64,000 nt of DNA from Streptomyces cucumeris (GCF_024295805.1 NZ_JANCLX010000003.1:62001-126000); one strand, 5' to 3'; shown: positions 34,633 to 44,350, counted from the first letter of the stretch. The notes: generated from the sequence alone by a model not told the origin. A program made the numbers and translations.

Positions 34633-35163
34633 TCACAGTGCGCCGAAGAAGAGATGACTCGCGGCGTTGTCCGGATTCTCGTCGCGGTAGTACAGGGTGG
34701 CGGCGGTCATCAACTGGTCCTTCGTCAGCTCCCCGTCCCGCTCGGCCAGCCGGTCGAAGGTCGCCCCGGCCTCATCCGCCGGGACACCGATGGCGACCAG
34801 GACCGCGATGAAGTCCTCACGGCCGACCCGACCGTCGTCGTCCCGGTCGGCGAGGTGGAATCCCGCCTGGTAGAGCGGGCCGATCAGGGTGTCGAACCGA
34901 TCGCTCACCTGGTGCAGGGCCTGGCGGAACTCATCCCTGTCGATCCGGCCGTCGCCGTCGGCGTCGGCCGTGTCGCGCAGGGCCCGCCAGTAGTTCATCA
35001 TCTCGTCGGCGTAGGTCTCCCCCTTCGCCGCGCGCTCCTCGCTGAAGGAGGCGCGGACCCGGCCGGCCATCAGCGTGAAGTCGTCTTCGGCGATCACACC
35101 GTCGCCGTTGGCGTCCAGTAAGGAGAAGAGCTTCTCGTATTTCTGATCCAGCAGCGCGCCCAT
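34633..35163 (-). CDS. Calerythrin-like EF-hand calcium-binding protein
   Basis: A 176-residue soluble protein, the same size as calerythrin of Saccharopolyspora. The start at 35163 has AGGAGG 5 nt upstream. Canonical EF loops are DANGDGVIAEDD (~18), DADGDGRIDRDE (~70) and DRDDDGRVGRED (~104). A fourth, defective loop (AERDGELTKDQ) lies near the end. The protein should buffer or sense Ca2+. Position at the head of a probable operon with an acyl-CoA oxidase and a P450 suggests calcium-linked control or a structural partner for that pathway; this is inference. Confidence 0.92.
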   Translation of the reverse strand: MGALLDQKYEKLFSLLDANGDGVIAEDDFTLMAGRVRASFSEERAAKGETYADEMMNYWRALRDTADADGDGRIDRDEFRQALHQVSDRFDTLIGPLYQAGFHLADRDDDGRVGREDFIAVLVAIGVPADEAGATFDRLAERDGELTKDQLMTAATLYYRDENPDNAASHLFFGAL

Positions 35164-35283
35164 GTGGTCCTCCTGTGCCGACGGTCCGTGCTGAACGGTT
35201 CTCCCGAAGCGGATTGAGAATATCGGCGGGCGATCAGATGAATCCACCCGGCGGGGAATCCCCCTTCGAGTGAAAGGCCGATC

Positions 35284-36339
35284 TCAAAGGTGACGCCGTT
35301 CGATTTCCGCTCGGCCCGCCACCAGATCCAGGGCGATATCGGTGATCATGTCCTCCTGGCCGCCGACCATGGCCCGGCGGCCCACCTCGACGAGGAGGGA
35401 GCGGGTGTCGAGGCCGTGGCGGACAGCGGCGGCCTCGGCGTGCCGGAGGAAGCTGGAGTAGACCCCGGCGTAGCCGAGGCTGAGGGTTTCGCGGTCGACC
35501 CGCACCTCACGGTCCTGGAGCGGGCGGACCAGATCGTCGGCGGCGTCCATCAGCGGGAAGAGATCGCAGCCGTGCTCCCAGCCCATCAGGTCGGCGACGG
35601 CGATGAACGCCTCCAGGGGGCAGTTGCCCGCACCGGCGCCCTGGCCCGCGAGGGACGCGTCGACGCGGACGGCGCCGTTCTCCACGGCGACGACGGAGTT
35701 GGCGACGCCCAGGGTGAGGTTGTGGTGGGCGTGGATGCCCAGTTCGGTGGCCGGGTCGAGGATGTCGCGGTACGCGCGGAGGCGGTCACGGACCCCGTCC
35801 ATGGTGAGCCGGCCGCCGGAGTCCGTGACATAGACGCACCGGGCGCCGTAGGACTCCATCAGCTTCGCCTGGCGGGCGAGTTCGGCGGGTTCGGCCATAT
35901 GGGACATCATCAGGAACCCGGCGACGTCCATGCCCAGCTCACGGGCGGCGCCGATGTGCTGGGCGGAGATATCGGCCTCGGTGCAGTGGGTGGCGACGCG
36001 GACCGAGCGGATGCCGAGGGCGTGGGCGCGGCGCAGGTCCGCGACGGTCCCGATACCGGGGAGCAGCAGCGTGGTGGGGACGGCGTGCCGGGCGCTGTCG
36101 GTCACCGCCTCGATCCACTCCCAGTCCGTATGGGCGCCGATGCCGTAGTTGACGCTGGAGCCGGAGAGCCCGTCGCCGTGGGCGATCTCGATGGCGCCGA
36201 CCCCGGCCGCGTCGAGCGCCGCCGCGATGGCGCGGGCTTGGCCGACGGTGTACCGGTGCCGGACGGCGTGCATCCCGTCCCGCAGGGTGACGTCCTGGAC
36301 GAGGAGCGGACCGGACGGGACGGTGCCGGAGGTGGTCAT
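35284..36339 (-). CDS. nbaI: 4-hydroxy-2-oxovalerate aldolase
   Basis: A 351-residue class II aldolase of the HOA/BphI family. The ATG at 36339 overlaps the dehydrogenase stop by ATGA. The catalytic Arg-Asp-His cluster is RDGMHAVRH (~20-28) and metal ligands are in [13 protein letters not shown] (~203-215). A DsgG motif (YVTDSGGRL) precedes them. It cleaves 4-hydroxy-2-oxovalerate to pyruvate and acetaldehyde, which is channelled to the acylating dehydrogenase encoded by the overlapping upstream gene. It is last in the three-gene lower pathway group (hydratase, dehydrogenase, aldolase). Confidence 0.94.
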   Translation of the reverse strand: MTTSGTVPSGPLLVQDVTLRDGMHAVRHRYTVGQARAIAAALDAAGVGAIEIAHGDGLSGSSVNYGIGAHTDWEWIEAVTDSARHAVPTTLLLPGIGTVADLRRAHALGIRSVRVATHCTEADISAQHIGAARELGMDVAGFLMMSHMAEPAELARQAKLMESYGARCVYVTDSGGRLTMDGVRDRLRAYRDILDPATELGIHAHHNLTLGVANSVVAVENGAVRVDASLAGQGAGAGNCPLEAFIAVADLMGWEHGCDLFPLMDAADDLVRPLQDREVRVDRETLSLGYAGVYSSFLRHAEAAAVRHGLDTRSLLVEVGRRAMVGGQEDMITDIALDLVAGRAEIERRHL

Positions 36340-37298
36340 CGGGGCTCCCCCTGAGCGGTGCGGTGGGCGGCGAGGCGTTCGGCGGTGCGCAGCGCGGCCG
36401 AGGTCATGATGTCGAGGTTGCCGGCGTAGGCCGGGAGGTAGTGCGCGGCGCCCTCGACTTCGAGGAAGACCGAGACGCGCAGGGCGGGTCCGGTGGCGCC
36501 GGGCGGGAGCAGCCCGCGCAGCGGGTCGTCGGGGGCCACCGGTTCGAACTGCACCCGCTGTTTGAGCCGGTAGCCGGGGACGTAGGTCCGCACGCGGTCG
36601 GCCATCTCCTCGACGGAGGCGGTGATGTCCTCGGTGGCGCACGCGGAGACCAGGCAGTGCACGGTGTCCCGCATGATGAGCGGGGGTTCGGCCGGGTTGA
36701 GGATGATGATCGCCTTGCCCCGGGCGGCGCCGCCGACCCGTTCGACGGCGCGCGCGGTGGTCTCGGTGAACTCGTCGATGTTGGCGCGGGTGCCGGGCCC
36801 GGCGGAGCGGGAGGCGATGGAGGCGACGATCTCGCCGTAGTGCACCGGGGTGACGGCCCCGATGGCGGCGACCACCGGGATGGTGGCCTGGCCGCCGCAG
36901 GTGACCATGTTGACGTTGGGGGCGTCGAGGTGGTCGGTGCCGTTGACCGGGGGGACCACGAAGGGGCCGAGCGCGGCGGGGGTGAGGTCGACCAGGGTCC
37001 GGCCCAGGGGGCGGAGCACCTGGTCGTGGCGGTGGTGGGCACCGGCCGAGGTGGCGTCGAAGACGATCCCCACATCGGTGAACTCGTCCATGGCCACGAG
37101 CCCTTCGACGCCGCCGTGGGTGGTGGCGACGCCCAGCCGGCGGGCGCGGGCGAGGCCGTCGGAGCCGGGGTCGATGCCCGCCATGGCGGCGATCTCCAGG
37201 CTCTCCGAAAGCCGTAGCACCTTGATCATCAGATCGGTGCCGATGTTGCCGGAGCCGATGACGGCGACCTTGGTGGGGGCGGGGGTGTCCCGGCTCAT
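36336..37298 (-). CDS. nbaJ: Acetaldehyde dehydrogenase (acylating)
   Basis: A 320-residue protein of the DmpF/BphJ family. The start at 37298 overlaps the hydratase stop by ATGA. The NAD-binding motif is [18 protein letters not shown] (~11-28) and the catalytic Cys is in [12 protein letters not shown] (~130). A C-terminal domain with [30 protein letters not shown] mediates dimerisation and channelling with the aldolase. It converts acetaldehyde plus CoA to acetyl-CoA. It forms a tight translational unit with the genes on either side. Confidence 0.94.
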   Translation of the reverse strand: MSRDTPAPTKVAVIGSGNIGTDLMIKVLRLSESLEIAAMAGIDPGSDGLARARRLGVATTHGGVEGLVAMDEFTDVGIVFDATSAGAHHRHDQVLRPLGRTLVDLTPAALGPFVVPPVNGTDHLDAPNVNMVTCGGQATIPVVAAIGAVTPVHYGEIVASIASRSAGPGTRANIDEFTETTARAVERVGGAARGKAIIILNPAEPPLIMRDTVHCLVSACATEDITASVEEMADRVRTYVPGYRLKQRVQFEPVAPDDPLRGLLPPGATGPALRVSVFLEVEGAAHYLPAYAGNLDIMTSAALRTAERLAAHRTAQGEPR

Positions 37299-38113
37299 CG
37301 TCCGCTCCCTTCGGGGGCGAACTCGACCCGTACGGAGCCGAGGTGGGATATACGGGCTTCGAAAGTGTCGCCGGGGGCGGCGGGGACCATCGGGCCGAGC
37401 GCCCCGGTCAGCAGCGTCTCCCCGGCGCGCAGCGGGTCGCCCCGCTGCGCCAGGGCGGAGGCCAGCCAGGCCGCGGCGGCGAGCGGGCTGCCCAGGCAGT
37501 CGGCGCCGGTCCCTTCGGAGACGGTGGCCCCGGAGCGTTCCAGGGTCATGGTGACCGTGCTCAGGTCGAGGCTGCCGAGCGGGACGGGACGGTCCCCGAG
37601 GACGTAGAGGCCGCAGGAGGCGTTGTCGGCGATGGTGTCGACGATGGAGATGTCCCAGTCCGCCACCCTGCTGTCGACGATCTCCAGGGCGGGGAGCGCG
37701 TACGCCACCGCGCGCAGTACGTCCCGCGGGGTGCACAGGTGCTGGGGCAGATCCCGTCCGAGGACCAGCGCGACCTCGGCCTCCACCTTGGGCTGGAGCA
37801 GCAGTCCGGCCGGGACCACACCGCCGGGGACCGCCATGTCGGCGAAGAGGGTGCCGAAGTCGGGCTGGTCCACGCCGAGCTGGCGCTGTACGGCCGGGGA
37901 GGTCAGCCCGATCTTGCGGCCGGTGGTCCGGCGCCCCTCGGCCAGCGCGCGGCGGACGGTGAGCCGCTGCACGGCGTAGGCGGAGGCGAGGTCACCCTCG
38001 TCGAAGAGGGTGCGCACCGGGGGGCAGGGCACCAGGGTGCGGGCGGCCCGGTCGAGGGCGTCGGCCGCCTCGTTGACGGCCTCGGAGGTGGTGCGGACGG
38101 GGGGTGCGGGCAT
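37295..38113 (-). CDS. nbaH: 2-oxopent-4-enoate hydratase
   Basis: A 272-residue member of the fumarylacetoacetate hydrolase-like hydratase/decarboxylase family. The start at 38113 follows GGAGG by 7 nt. Signature stretches are [37 protein letters not shown] and [25 protein letters not shown]. It hydrates 2-oxopent-4-enoate to 4-hydroxy-2-oxovalerate. It is paralogous to the 4-oxalocrotonate decarboxylase at 42026, so the two were separated by operon position: this one heads the aldolase group. It is divergent from the IclR gene, whose palindrome at 38232 is the probable control site. Confidence 0.9.
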   Translation of the reverse strand: MPAPPVRTTSEAVNEAADALDRAARTLVPCPPVRTLFDEGDLASAYAVQRLTVRRALAEGRRTTGRKIGLTSPAVQRQLGVDQPDFGTLFADMAVPGGVVPAGLLLQPKVEAEVALVLGRDLPQHLCTPRDVLRAVAYALPALEIVDSRVADWDISIVDTIADNASCGLYVLGDRPVPLGSLDLSTVTMTLERSGATVSEGTGADCLGSPLAAAAWLASALAQRGDPLRAGETLLTGALGPMVPAAPGDTFEARISHLGSVRVEFAPEGSGR

Positions 38114-38231
38114 GGGACGGCCTCCGGGAGGGGACGGCGGTGGAGTGGTGTGCACACCGGGACGATGGGGGGCGCGAGTCCGGGCGAGGAGGTTCCGGTA
38201 TAGACAGGGCCCGGCCGCCGCGGCAAAGTTC

Positions 38232-38248
38232 GTTCCGTGACACGGAAC
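38232..38248. promoter_or_regulatory. Perfect 17-bp palindrome over IclR start codon
   Basis: GTTCCGTG-a-CACGGAAC: 8-bp arms around one base. The IclR gene's GTG start codon (38237-38239) lies inside the left arm. Another GTTCCG half-site is at 38192-38197. Placement between divergent hydratase and IclR genes suggests an IclR operator controlling both. Confidence 0.75.
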
Positions 38249-38992
38249 AACGCCGCCGGGAACATGCTGGACAAAGCAGGACTGATCCTGGACTGCTTCG
38301 CTCCGGAGCGGGAGTCGTACCGCCTGTCGGAACTCTGTGAGCGGACCGGACTGCCGAAGCCGACCGCGCACCGGCTCGCCGCCGATCTGGTCCGGCTGGG
38401 GTGGCTGGAGCGCACCGGGCACCGGTACCGGCTCGGGGCGAAGCTCTTCGAGCTGGGCGCGCGGGTGCCCCGGCGCCGGGATCTGCGGGAGGCGGCGCTG
38501 CCGTTCCTCCAGGACCTCTTCGAGGCCACCCGGGAGACGGTCCACCTCGGCGTCCGCGAGGGCCTGGACGTGGTGTACGTGGAGCGCGTACACGGCCATG
38601 ACGCACTGCGGCTGCCCTCCCGCATCGGTGGCAGCCTGCCGCTGAGCTGCACCGGGGTGGGTAAGGCGCTGCTCGCCTTCTCCGGGCCGGAGTTGGCCGA
38701 CGAGGTGCTCGCCCACCCGCTGCGGAGCCTCACGCCCCGCTCGATCACCGATCCGGCGCTGCTGCGCACGGCCCTGGAGAAGGCGCAGGTCGCCGGGCTC
38801 GCCTACGAGGAGGAGGAAGCCGCGCCCGGGGTGAGCTGTATCGCCGCGCCGGTGTTCGCCCGGGGCACGGTGGTGGCCGCGCTCTCGGTGGCCGTGCCCC
38901 GGGAGCGGTTCAGCGCCGCCCGGCTCGCCCCCGCCGTCCGGACGGCCGCGCTGGGCCTCTCCCGGGTCCTGCGCGGCGGCCCCGGCGGCTGA
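38237..38992 (+). CDS. IclR-family regulator of the aromatic pathway
   Basis: A 251-residue regulator. The GTG at 38237 gives MTRNNAAGNMLDKAGLILDCF. There is no Shine-Dalgarno site, so the message may be leaderless; an ATG at 38264 is an alternative. The winged helix-turn-helix is at residues ~28-55 (YRLSELCERTGLPKPTAHRLAADLVRLGWLER). The effector domain contains VHLGVREGLDVVYVERV, LPLSCTGVGKALLAF and GVSCIAAPVFARGTVVAALSVA. It is divergent from the hydratase-dehydrogenase-aldolase operon and very likely regulates it through the palindrome that overlaps its own start, responding to an aromatic pathway intermediate. Confidence 0.9.
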   Translation: MTRNNAAGNMLDKAGLILDCFAPERESYRLSELCERTGLPKPTAHRLAADLVRLGWLERTGHRYRLGAKLFELGARVPRRRDLREAALPFLQDLFEATRETVHLGVREGLDVVYVERVHGHDALRLPSRIGGSLPLSCTGVGKALLAFSGPELADEVLAHPLRSLTPRSITDPALLRTALEKAQVAGLAYEEEEAAPGVSCIAAPVFARGTVVAALSVAVPRERFSAARLAPAVRTAALGLSRVLRGGPGG

Positions 38993-39031
38993 CCGGAGCC
39001 GTCCGGCCGGGGAGTCGGTTACTGTCGTGGC

Positions 39032-40057
39032 GTGGAGATGCCCCGCCTGTTCGACGGCCGGCTCAAGGTGCGCCACCTGCTGCTGGTGGACGCCCTCTCG
39101 CGGCAGGGCACGGTCGTCAGCGCCGCCGCCGAACTCCATGTGACCCAGCCCGCCGCCACCCGCAGCCTGCACGAGGTGGAGGACATCCTCGGGGTGGAGC
39201 TGTACGAGCGCGGCCCCCGCGGGGTGACACCCACGGTCTTCGGCGAGGCGTTCACCCAGCACGCGCGGGCGGTGCTGGCGCAACTCGTCCAGGCCGGGCG
39301 GCATGTGGTGGAGCTGGCCGAGGCGGACCGCGGGACGGTGGTGGTCGGCACCCATCTGGCCGGGTCCAACATCCTGCTGCCGCGCGCGATCGCCGCCCTG
39401 AAGCATGACCACCCCCATCTGACCGTGATCGTGCGCGAGTCCACCCCCGAGGAGCTGCTGCTGGGGCTGGAGGCGGGCCGGATCGACCTGGTGGTGGGCC
39501 GGCTGACCGCGCCCTCCGGGGAAGGGCTGCTGCGCCGGCCGCTCTACGAGGAGTCGATCGAACTGACGGTGCGGGCGGGCCATCCGCTGGTCGGCACCTC
39601 CGGGATCCGGTTCGCCGATCTGGTGGCCTATCCGTGGATCCTGCCCGGACCGCAGACCGCGCTGCGCGGGGAGGTGGAAGGGCTGTTCGCCCGGCACGGA
39701 CTCGGTCTGCCGGAGAACCGGGTGGAGACCACCTCCTTCCTGACGGTGCGTCAACTCCTGCTGGAGACGGATGTGGTGGCCGCACTGCCCGCGCTCCTGG
39801 TCCGTGATGACGGCAGACTGGCGCAGCTCCCGGTCCCGCTGGAGGCCGTCGGGCACAGCGTGGGGGTGACCACCTCGGCCACCCGTACGCTGAGCCCCTC
39901 GGCGCGGGCGATGGTCCGGAGCCTGGAGGAGGCCGCCGCCGGGATGTCCGGCGGCGGACATCCGCAGGACGGGGAGGCAGCCGGTGCGGACGCGGAGACA
40001 GCCGGGCCGGACGAGGCGGGGCACGGCGGGCCGGGGGGACGTCAGAGCCCCAGATAG
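39032..40057 (+). CDS. LysR-family regulator
   Basis: A 341-residue regulator. GTG 39032 or ATG 39038 are both possible and neither has a clear ribosome site. The helix-turn-helix is at residues ~20-55 (LLLVDALSRQGTVVSAAAELHVTQPAATRSLHEVEDILGVELYER). The effector domain resembles GbpR/PcaQ-type LysR proteins (STPEELLLGLEAGRIDLVVGRL, LTVRAGHPLVG, LPENRVETTSFLTVRQLLLETDVVAALPALLV). The C-terminus is extended by ~30 Gly/Glu-rich residues. Its last 16 nt overlap the 3' end of the convergent decarboxylase gene. Placement between the two pathway operons suggests it controls one or both. Confidence 0.9.
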   Translation: MEMPRLFDGRLKVRHLLLVDALSRQGTVVSAAAELHVTQPAATRSLHEVEDILGVELYERGPRGVTPTVFGEAFTQHARAVLAQLVQAGRHVVELAEADRGTVVVGTHLAGSNILLPRAIAALKHDHPHLTVIVRESTPEELLLGLEAGRIDLVVGRLTAPSGEGLLRRPLYEESIELTVRAGHPLVGTSGIRFADLVAYPWILPGPQTALRGEVEGLFARHGLGLPENRVETTSFLTVRQLLLETDVVAALPALLVRDDGRLAQLPVPLEAVGHSVGVTTSATRTLSPSARAMVRSLEEAAAGMSGGGHPQDGEAAGADAETAGPDEAGHGGPGGRQSPR

Positions 40058-41034
40058 CGCCGGGCGTTACCGCGCTCGATCTTGCGCCGGGCCCGCTCGC
40101 CGAGGAAACCGCTCTTGCCGACCACCGCGCCCACCGGGCGCTCGCCCAGCGGGTAGGGGTAGTCGCTGCCGATCATCACCCGGTCCTCGCCGACCGTGTC
40201 CACCAGCAGCCGCAGCGCCCGGTCGTCGAAGACCACCGAGTCGACGTAGAAGCGGTCCAGGTAGTGCGAGGGCGGGTGCAGTGAGGTGCCGATCACGTCG
40301 TTCCGCCCGTACCAGGCGTTCTCCATCCGGCCCAGCCAGAAGGCGAACGAGCCGCCGCCGTGCGCGAAGCAGATCCGCAGCCGCTCGTCCACCCGGTCGA
40401 AGACCCCGCCCAGCACCATGGCCAGGATCGACAGATGGGTCTCGGCGGGCATCGCGGTCAGCCAGCGCGCCATCCACCGGTCAAGGCGGGGCGAGTTGTC
40501 CATGTCCCACGGGTGCACGAAGACCGGTACGTCCAGTGCGGCGCAGTGCTGGAGGAAGGTAACCACCCCCGCGCTGTCCAGGTCCCGGTCACCGACGTGG
40601 TTGCCGATCTCGACGCCCCGGTGTCCGGCCGCGACACAGCGCTCCAGCTCCCGGCAGGCGGCGTCCGGGTCCTGGAGGGGCACCTGACAGAACGGCAGCA
40701 GCCGTTGGGGTGCAGGGGCGACGATCTCCAGCGCCAGGTCGTTGAAGATCCGGGCGATCTTCGCGGCCTCGGCTCCGTCGCGCCCGTAGGAGAAGAACGC
40801 CGGGGTGGGCGACACCACCTGGGTGGCCACCCCGTCGGCGTCCATGTCGCGCAGCCGGACCTCGGCGTCCCAGCAGTCCGCCCCGATCCGGCGGAACTCC
40901 TTCGAGCCCATCATGATCATGGCCTCCGCCTCTGACTCGATCCGCAGCCACGGGGCCTCCGGCCCGCCCACCCCCGACAGGTCCGGCCAGCCGTGCGGCA
41001 CATAGTGGGTGTGGACGTCGATCAGGTCCGCCAC
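40042..41034 (-). CDS. nbaD: 2-amino-3-carboxymuconate-6-semialdehyde decarboxylase
   Basis: A 330-residue amidohydrolase-fold decarboxylase. Metal ligands fit ACMSD: H8 and H10 (DVHTHYVP), H174 (VFVHPWDM), H225 (CFAHGGGSF) and D291 (GSDYPYPLGE). It converts the ring-cleavage product of 3-hydroxyanthranilate (ACMS) to 2-aminomuconate semialdehyde, preventing spontaneous quinolinate formation. It starts 3 nt after the dioxygenase stop, so the two are translated together. It is the last gene of the upper operon and converges on the LysR gene. Confidence 0.95.
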   Translation of the reverse strand: MADLIDVHTHYVPHGWPDLSGVGGPEAPWLRIESEAEAMIMMGSKEFRRIGADCWDAEVRLRDMDADGVATQVVSPTPAFFSYGRDGAEAAKIARIFNDLALEIVAPAPQRLLPFCQVPLQDPDAACRELERCVAAGHRGVEIGNHVGDRDLDSAGVVTFLQHCAALDVPVFVHPWDMDNSPRLDRWMARWLTAMPAETHLSILAMVLGGVFDRVDERLRICFAHGGGSFAFWLGRMENAWYGRNDVIGTSLHPPSHYLDRFYVDSVVFDDRALRLLVDTVGEDRVMIGSDYPYPLGERPVGAVVGKSGFLGERARRKIERGNARRYLGL

Positions 41035-41037
41035 CGC

Positions 41038-41559
41038 TCAGCCCTTCCCGGGGTGCGGGGCGCCGCAGGCGGGGCAGGTGCGGGCCCGCTCGTCGCGGTA
41101 GAACGCCTCGAAGACCGGCGGCAGATCGGCCACGATGTCCCGGACCTGGAGTTCCACCTCGTGCACCGGTGCATGGCAGGCGACGCAGTACCAGCGGAAC
41201 TTCTCCAGGGTGCCCTCTTCCCTGACCCGTTCGATGACCAGCCCCACCGAGTCCGGGTCGGGGCGCTGCGGGGAGTGCGGGACATTGCCCGGGAGCAGCC
41301 AGCACGAGCCCTGGGGGATGTGCACAGTGCGCGGACCGTCCTCAGTCATCAGGTTGACATGCATATCCCCCTTGACCTGGTAGAACCACTCCTCGTACGG
41401 GTCGATATGGAAGTCGGTGCGCTGATTGGGGCCGCCGACGACCTGCACGATGAAGTCATCGCCGAGCGCCATCGTCCGGTTGTTCACCGGGGGTGTGAGC
41501 AGATGGGCGTGGTCGGTGATCCAGCCCTGGAAGTCGATCACTTCGGGGATGCGGGTCAT
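41038..41559 (-). CDS. nbaC: 3-hydroxyanthranilate 3,4-dioxygenase
   Basis: A 173-residue cupin dioxygenase, a near-perfect family fit. Iron ligands are H51, E57 and H95, substrate-binding arginines R47 and R99, and a C-terminal rubredoxin-like site has C125, C128, C162 and C165. These match the numbering known for the bacterial enzyme. It opens the ring of 3-hydroxyanthranilate to ACMS using O2. Its ATG overlaps the stop of the deaminase gene by ATGA. It is the pathway-defining enzyme: it shows the operon degrades 3-hydroxyanthranilate, as from tryptophan via kynurenine or from 2-nitrobenzoate. Confidence 0.96.
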   Translation of the reverse strand: MTRIPEVIDFQGWITDHAHLLTPPVNNRTMALGDDFIVQVVGGPNQRTDFHIDPYEEWFYQVKGDMHVNLMTEDGPRTVHIPQGSCWLLPGNVPHSPQRPDPDSVGLVIERVREEGTLEKFRWYCVACHAPVHEVELQVRDIVADLPPVFEAFYRDERARTCPACGAPHPGKG

Positions 41560-42026
41560 GGGGACTCCTTCGCGGAGGAAGTGTCGGAGGGGGTGTCGGA
41601 GGCCGGGGCGGCGGCGGACGGCACATGGGCCACGGCCTGGATCTCGATGAGCAGATGGGGGTGGGGAAGCTGGTGCACGGCGACGGTGGTCCGGGTGGGA
41701 CCACTTTCGTCGAAGTACCGGCCGTACACCTCGTTGTAGCCGCCGAAGTCGTTCATGGAGACCAGGTAGCTGGTCACCTGCACCAGATCGGAGAGGCCGG
41801 CGCCCACATCGGCGAGGATGTCGCGAATGTTCTCGATGACCGCGGCGGTCTGCGCCCGGATGTCGAGGTCGGTGGTGCCCGTCTCATCGGCGCGGACCCC
41901 GGCGAAGGTGTTGTCCGGCCGCCGTGAGCTGGTGCCGGAGACATAGACGAACTCCCCGGCCCGGCGCAGATGCGGGAACCGGCCCCGGGGCGTGGCCTTC
42001 CCGGGGACGACGCGTGCCCTGTCCAT
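41556..42026 (-). CDS. nbaF: 2-aminomuconate deaminase (RidA-type)
   Basis: A 156-residue RidA/YjgF-fold protein. The ATG at 42026 overlaps the decarboxylase stop (TGATG); a GTG one codon earlier is also possible. Family residues include [46 protein letters not shown] and [22 protein letters not shown], whose Arg contacts the imine/carboxylate. The C-terminus has an extra Ser/Ala-rich tail. It hydrolyses 2-aminomuconate to 4-oxalocrotonate plus ammonia. Function is assigned from position between ring-cleavage and oxalocrotonate decarboxylase genes as well as from family. Confidence 0.9.
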   Translation of the reverse strand: MDRARVVPGKATPRGRFPHLRRAGEFVYVSGTSSRRPDNTFAGVRADETGTTDLDIRAQTAAVIENIRDILADVGAGLSDLVQVTSYLVSMNDFGGYNEVYGRYFDESGPTRTTVAVHQLPHPHLLIEIQAVAHVPSAAAPASDTPSDTSSAKESP

Positions 42027-42790
42027 CACACCCCCCGCACGGTGACGGCGCCGAGGCCCTCGACCTCGGCACGGGTGGTCCCGGCGGTGAGCGGCACCGC
42101 GGCGGTGGCCGCTCCGGCGAGGACCACGTCCCCGGCCCGCAGCGGGATCACCCGGCGGTGGCAGATGTCCCGCAGCGCGCGCAGCGCCCGGGCGGGGTCG
42201 CCGAGGATCGCCGAGGTGGAACCGGTGGTCTCCTGGATGCCGCTGGTCAGTACGACCTTCAGGTCGCGCAGGTCCCGCGGCGGGCTCCAGGGGCCCAGGA
42301 CGTAGGCGGCGGCGGAGGTGTTGTCGGCGATGACGTCCTCGTAGGTGAAGCGGAAGTCACGGTAGCGGGAGTCGATGACCTCCAGCGCGGGAGCCACCGC
42401 GTCGACGGCCGCCAGGAGGAAGTCCGTCGGGTCCCCGGGGTCCACATCGCGGCCGAGCCGGTAGGCGATCTCCGGTTCGACCTTGGGGTGGATCAGCCCC
42501 CCGAGCGCGAGGTCCCCGTCGTCGGTCACCCGCATGGCGTCGGTGAGCCGTCCGACGATGACCTCGCTGACGCCCATCTGCGCCATCTTGGCCTCGCTGG
42601 TGAAGCCCAGTTTGACCCCGGTGAGCCGTTCACCGCGGGCCCGCCGCCGGGCGACCAGGGCCCGTTGGACGGCGTACGCGCCGTCGACGTCCAGCCGGTG
42701 GGTGTCGGTGAGACTGGGGACGGCGGTCCGGGTGGTCCGCGCGGTGTCCAGCCGGTCGGCCAGCGCCGCCGTCGTCTCTGTTGCGTCCAC
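42026..42790 (-). CDS. nbaG: 4-oxalocrotonate decarboxylase
   Basis: A 254-residue member of the hydratase/decarboxylase family. The GTG at 42790 is chosen because AGGAGG lies 7 nt upstream; the GTG two codons earlier would be too close to it. Signature parts are [37 protein letters not shown] and [34 protein letters not shown]. It removes CO2 from 4-oxalocrotonate to give 2-oxopent-4-enoate, the substrate of the hydratase encoded at 37295. It is distinguished from that paralogue by operon position; the exact assignment of the two could be exchanged. Confidence 0.87.
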   Translation of the reverse strand: MDATETTAALADRLDTARTTRTAVPSLTDTHRLDVDGAYAVQRALVARRRARGERLTGVKLGFTSEAKMAQMGVSEVIVGRLTDAMRVTDDGDLALGGLIHPKVEPEIAYRLGRDVDPGDPTDFLLAAVDAVAPALEVIDSRYRDFRFTYEDVIADNTSAAAYVLGPWSPPRDLRDLKVVLTSGIQETTGSTSAILGDPARALRALRDICHRRVIPLRAGDVVLAGAATAAVPLTAGTTRAEVEGLGAVTVRGV

Positions 42791-42877
42791 GATCACTCCT
42801 CCTCGCCGCCCGCCCGTCGGGGCGGCGGCTGGTCCGTCGGTCCAGGCCGGGTCCGGGCGCGGACACGCGCCGGGGCA

Positions 42878-44350
42878 TCACAGCCGGACGCATACATTGG
42901 TGGGCTCGGTGTAGAAGTGGAGCGAGGCGTCGCCGCCCTCGCGGCCGAGGCCGGACAGGCCCGTCCCACCGAAGGGCGCGCGCAGGTCGCGCAGGAACCA
43001 GGTGTTGACCCAGGCCGTGCCGACGTCCATCGCCTGGGCCACCCGGTGGCCGCGTCGCAGGTCCCGTGTCCAGACCGAGGCGGCCAGTCCGTATTCGGTG
43101 TCATTGGCGAGTGCCACGGCCTCCTCCTCGGTGTCGAACGGGAGCAGTGCGGCCACCGGGCCGAAGATCTCCTCGCGCACCGGCCGGGCGGTGTGGTCAA
43201 GACCCGTCCAGAGCGTGGGCTCGAACCAGGAGCCGCCGTCCAGGCCGTCGCCCAGTGTGGGAACGCCACCGCCGGTGAGGACCGTCGCGCCCGCCCGTTC
43301 GGCCAGTTCCGCGTAGCCGCGCACCTTCTCCCGGTGGGCCGTGGAGATCAGCGGTCCGGTGGTGGTCGCCGCGTCGGCGGGGCGGCCCAGCCGCAGCGCG
43401 CGGGCCCGTTCCACCAGTCCGTCGGCGATGTCGGCGAACACCTCCCGCTGGATGTAGACCCGCTCGGTGCAGAGGCAGACCTGCCCGGTGTTGGAGAACA
43501 CCGAGCGGGTCAGCCCGTCGAGGGTCTCCTCGAGGTCGGCGTCGGCGAAGACCAGCGCCGCGTTCTTGCCGCCGAGTTCGAAGGAGACCGGCCGTACCCG
43601 GGGCGCCACGGTCCGCATGACCTGGGCGCCGGTCGCCGAGGAGCCGGTGAAGGTGACGCCGTCGATCCCGGGGTGGGTGGTGAGGTGTTCACCGGCCGAA
43701 CCGGGCCCGAAACCGTGCACCACGTTGTACGCGCCGGCAGGCAGACCCGCTTCGGCCAGTACCCCGCCGAGCAGCGCCGCGGTGCCCGGCGTCTCCTCGC
43801 TCGGTTTGACCACCACGGTGTTGCCGCAGGCCAGGGCCGGGGCCACCTTCCAGGTGAGCAGCAGCAGCGGCAGATTCCACGGGACGATGACCGCGACCAC
43901 GCCGAGGGGTTTGCGCACCGCGTAGTTGAGGGCCCGGCCACCGTCCGGCAGATCGGTCAGAGATGACTCCTGACCGGCCGCGGCCACCAGGTCCGCGAAG
44001 GTGCGGAAGTTGGTGACGGCGCGGGCCATGTCCAGCTCGCGGGCCTGGGTGACGGGTTTGCCGGTGTCCGCGACCTCGGCCGCGGTGAACTCCTCGCGGC
44101 GCTCCTCGATCAGGGCGGCCGCCCGCCGCAGCACCTCGGTGCGCTCCCGCACCGGAGTGGCCGACCAGCCGGGCAGCGCACGCCGGGCGGCCGTCACGGC
44201 GCGGTCCACCAGAGGGGCACCGGCCTCGTGGACACGGGCGTGGACATGTCCGGTGGCCGGGTCGATGGCGTCGAAGCCGTGGCGTTCGTCGGGTTCGACG
44301 AGGTGTCCGTCGACGAAGTTGCGGATCCAGCGCGGGGTGGGTGCCGTCAT
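42878..44350 (-). CDS. nbaE: 2-aminomuconate-6-semialdehyde dehydrogenase
   Basis: A 490-residue aldehyde dehydrogenase from ATG 44350 (MTAPTPRWIRNF); upstream in-frame starts up to 44386 are possible. The catalytic Glu is in FELGGKNAAL (~255) and the Cys in NTGQVCLCTERVY (~288). The cofactor region is PWNLPLLLLTWKVAPALACGNTVVVKPSEETP. Similarity is to the hydroxymuconic/aminomuconic semialdehyde dehydrogenases. It oxidises 2-aminomuconate semialdehyde to 2-aminomuconate with NAD. It heads the upper operon, 87 nt before the decarboxylase gene, and is divergent from a transporter. Confidence 0.92.
   Translation of the reverse strand: MTAPTPRWIRNFVDGHLVEPDERHGFDAIDPATGHVHARVHEAGAPLVDRAVTAARRALPGWSATPVRERTEVLRRAAALIEERREEFTAAEVADTGKPVTQARELDMARAVTNFRTFADLVAAAGQESSLTDLPDGGRALNYAVRKPLGVVAVIVPWNLPLLLLTWKVAPALACGNTVVVKPSEETPGTAALLGGVLAEAGLPAGAYNVVHGFGPGSAGEHLTTHPGIDGVTFTGSSATGAQVMRTVAPRVRPVSFELGGKNAALVFADADLEETLDGLTRSVFSNTGQVCLCTERVYIQREVFADIADGLVERARALRLGRPADAATTTGPLISTAHREKVRGYAELAERAGATVLTGGGVPTLGDGLDGGSWFEPTLWTGLDHTARPVREEIFGPVAALLPFDTEEEAVALANDTEYGLAASVWTRDLRRGHRVAQAMDVGTAWVNTWFLRDLRAPFGGTGLSGLGREGGDASLHFYTEPTNVCVRL

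Noticed and set aside
37295..40024. A 909-codon minus-strand frame across the IclR and LysR genes
   Set aside because: Only the part from 38113 down encodes the hydratase. The remainder lies antisense to two well-supported plus-strand regulators.
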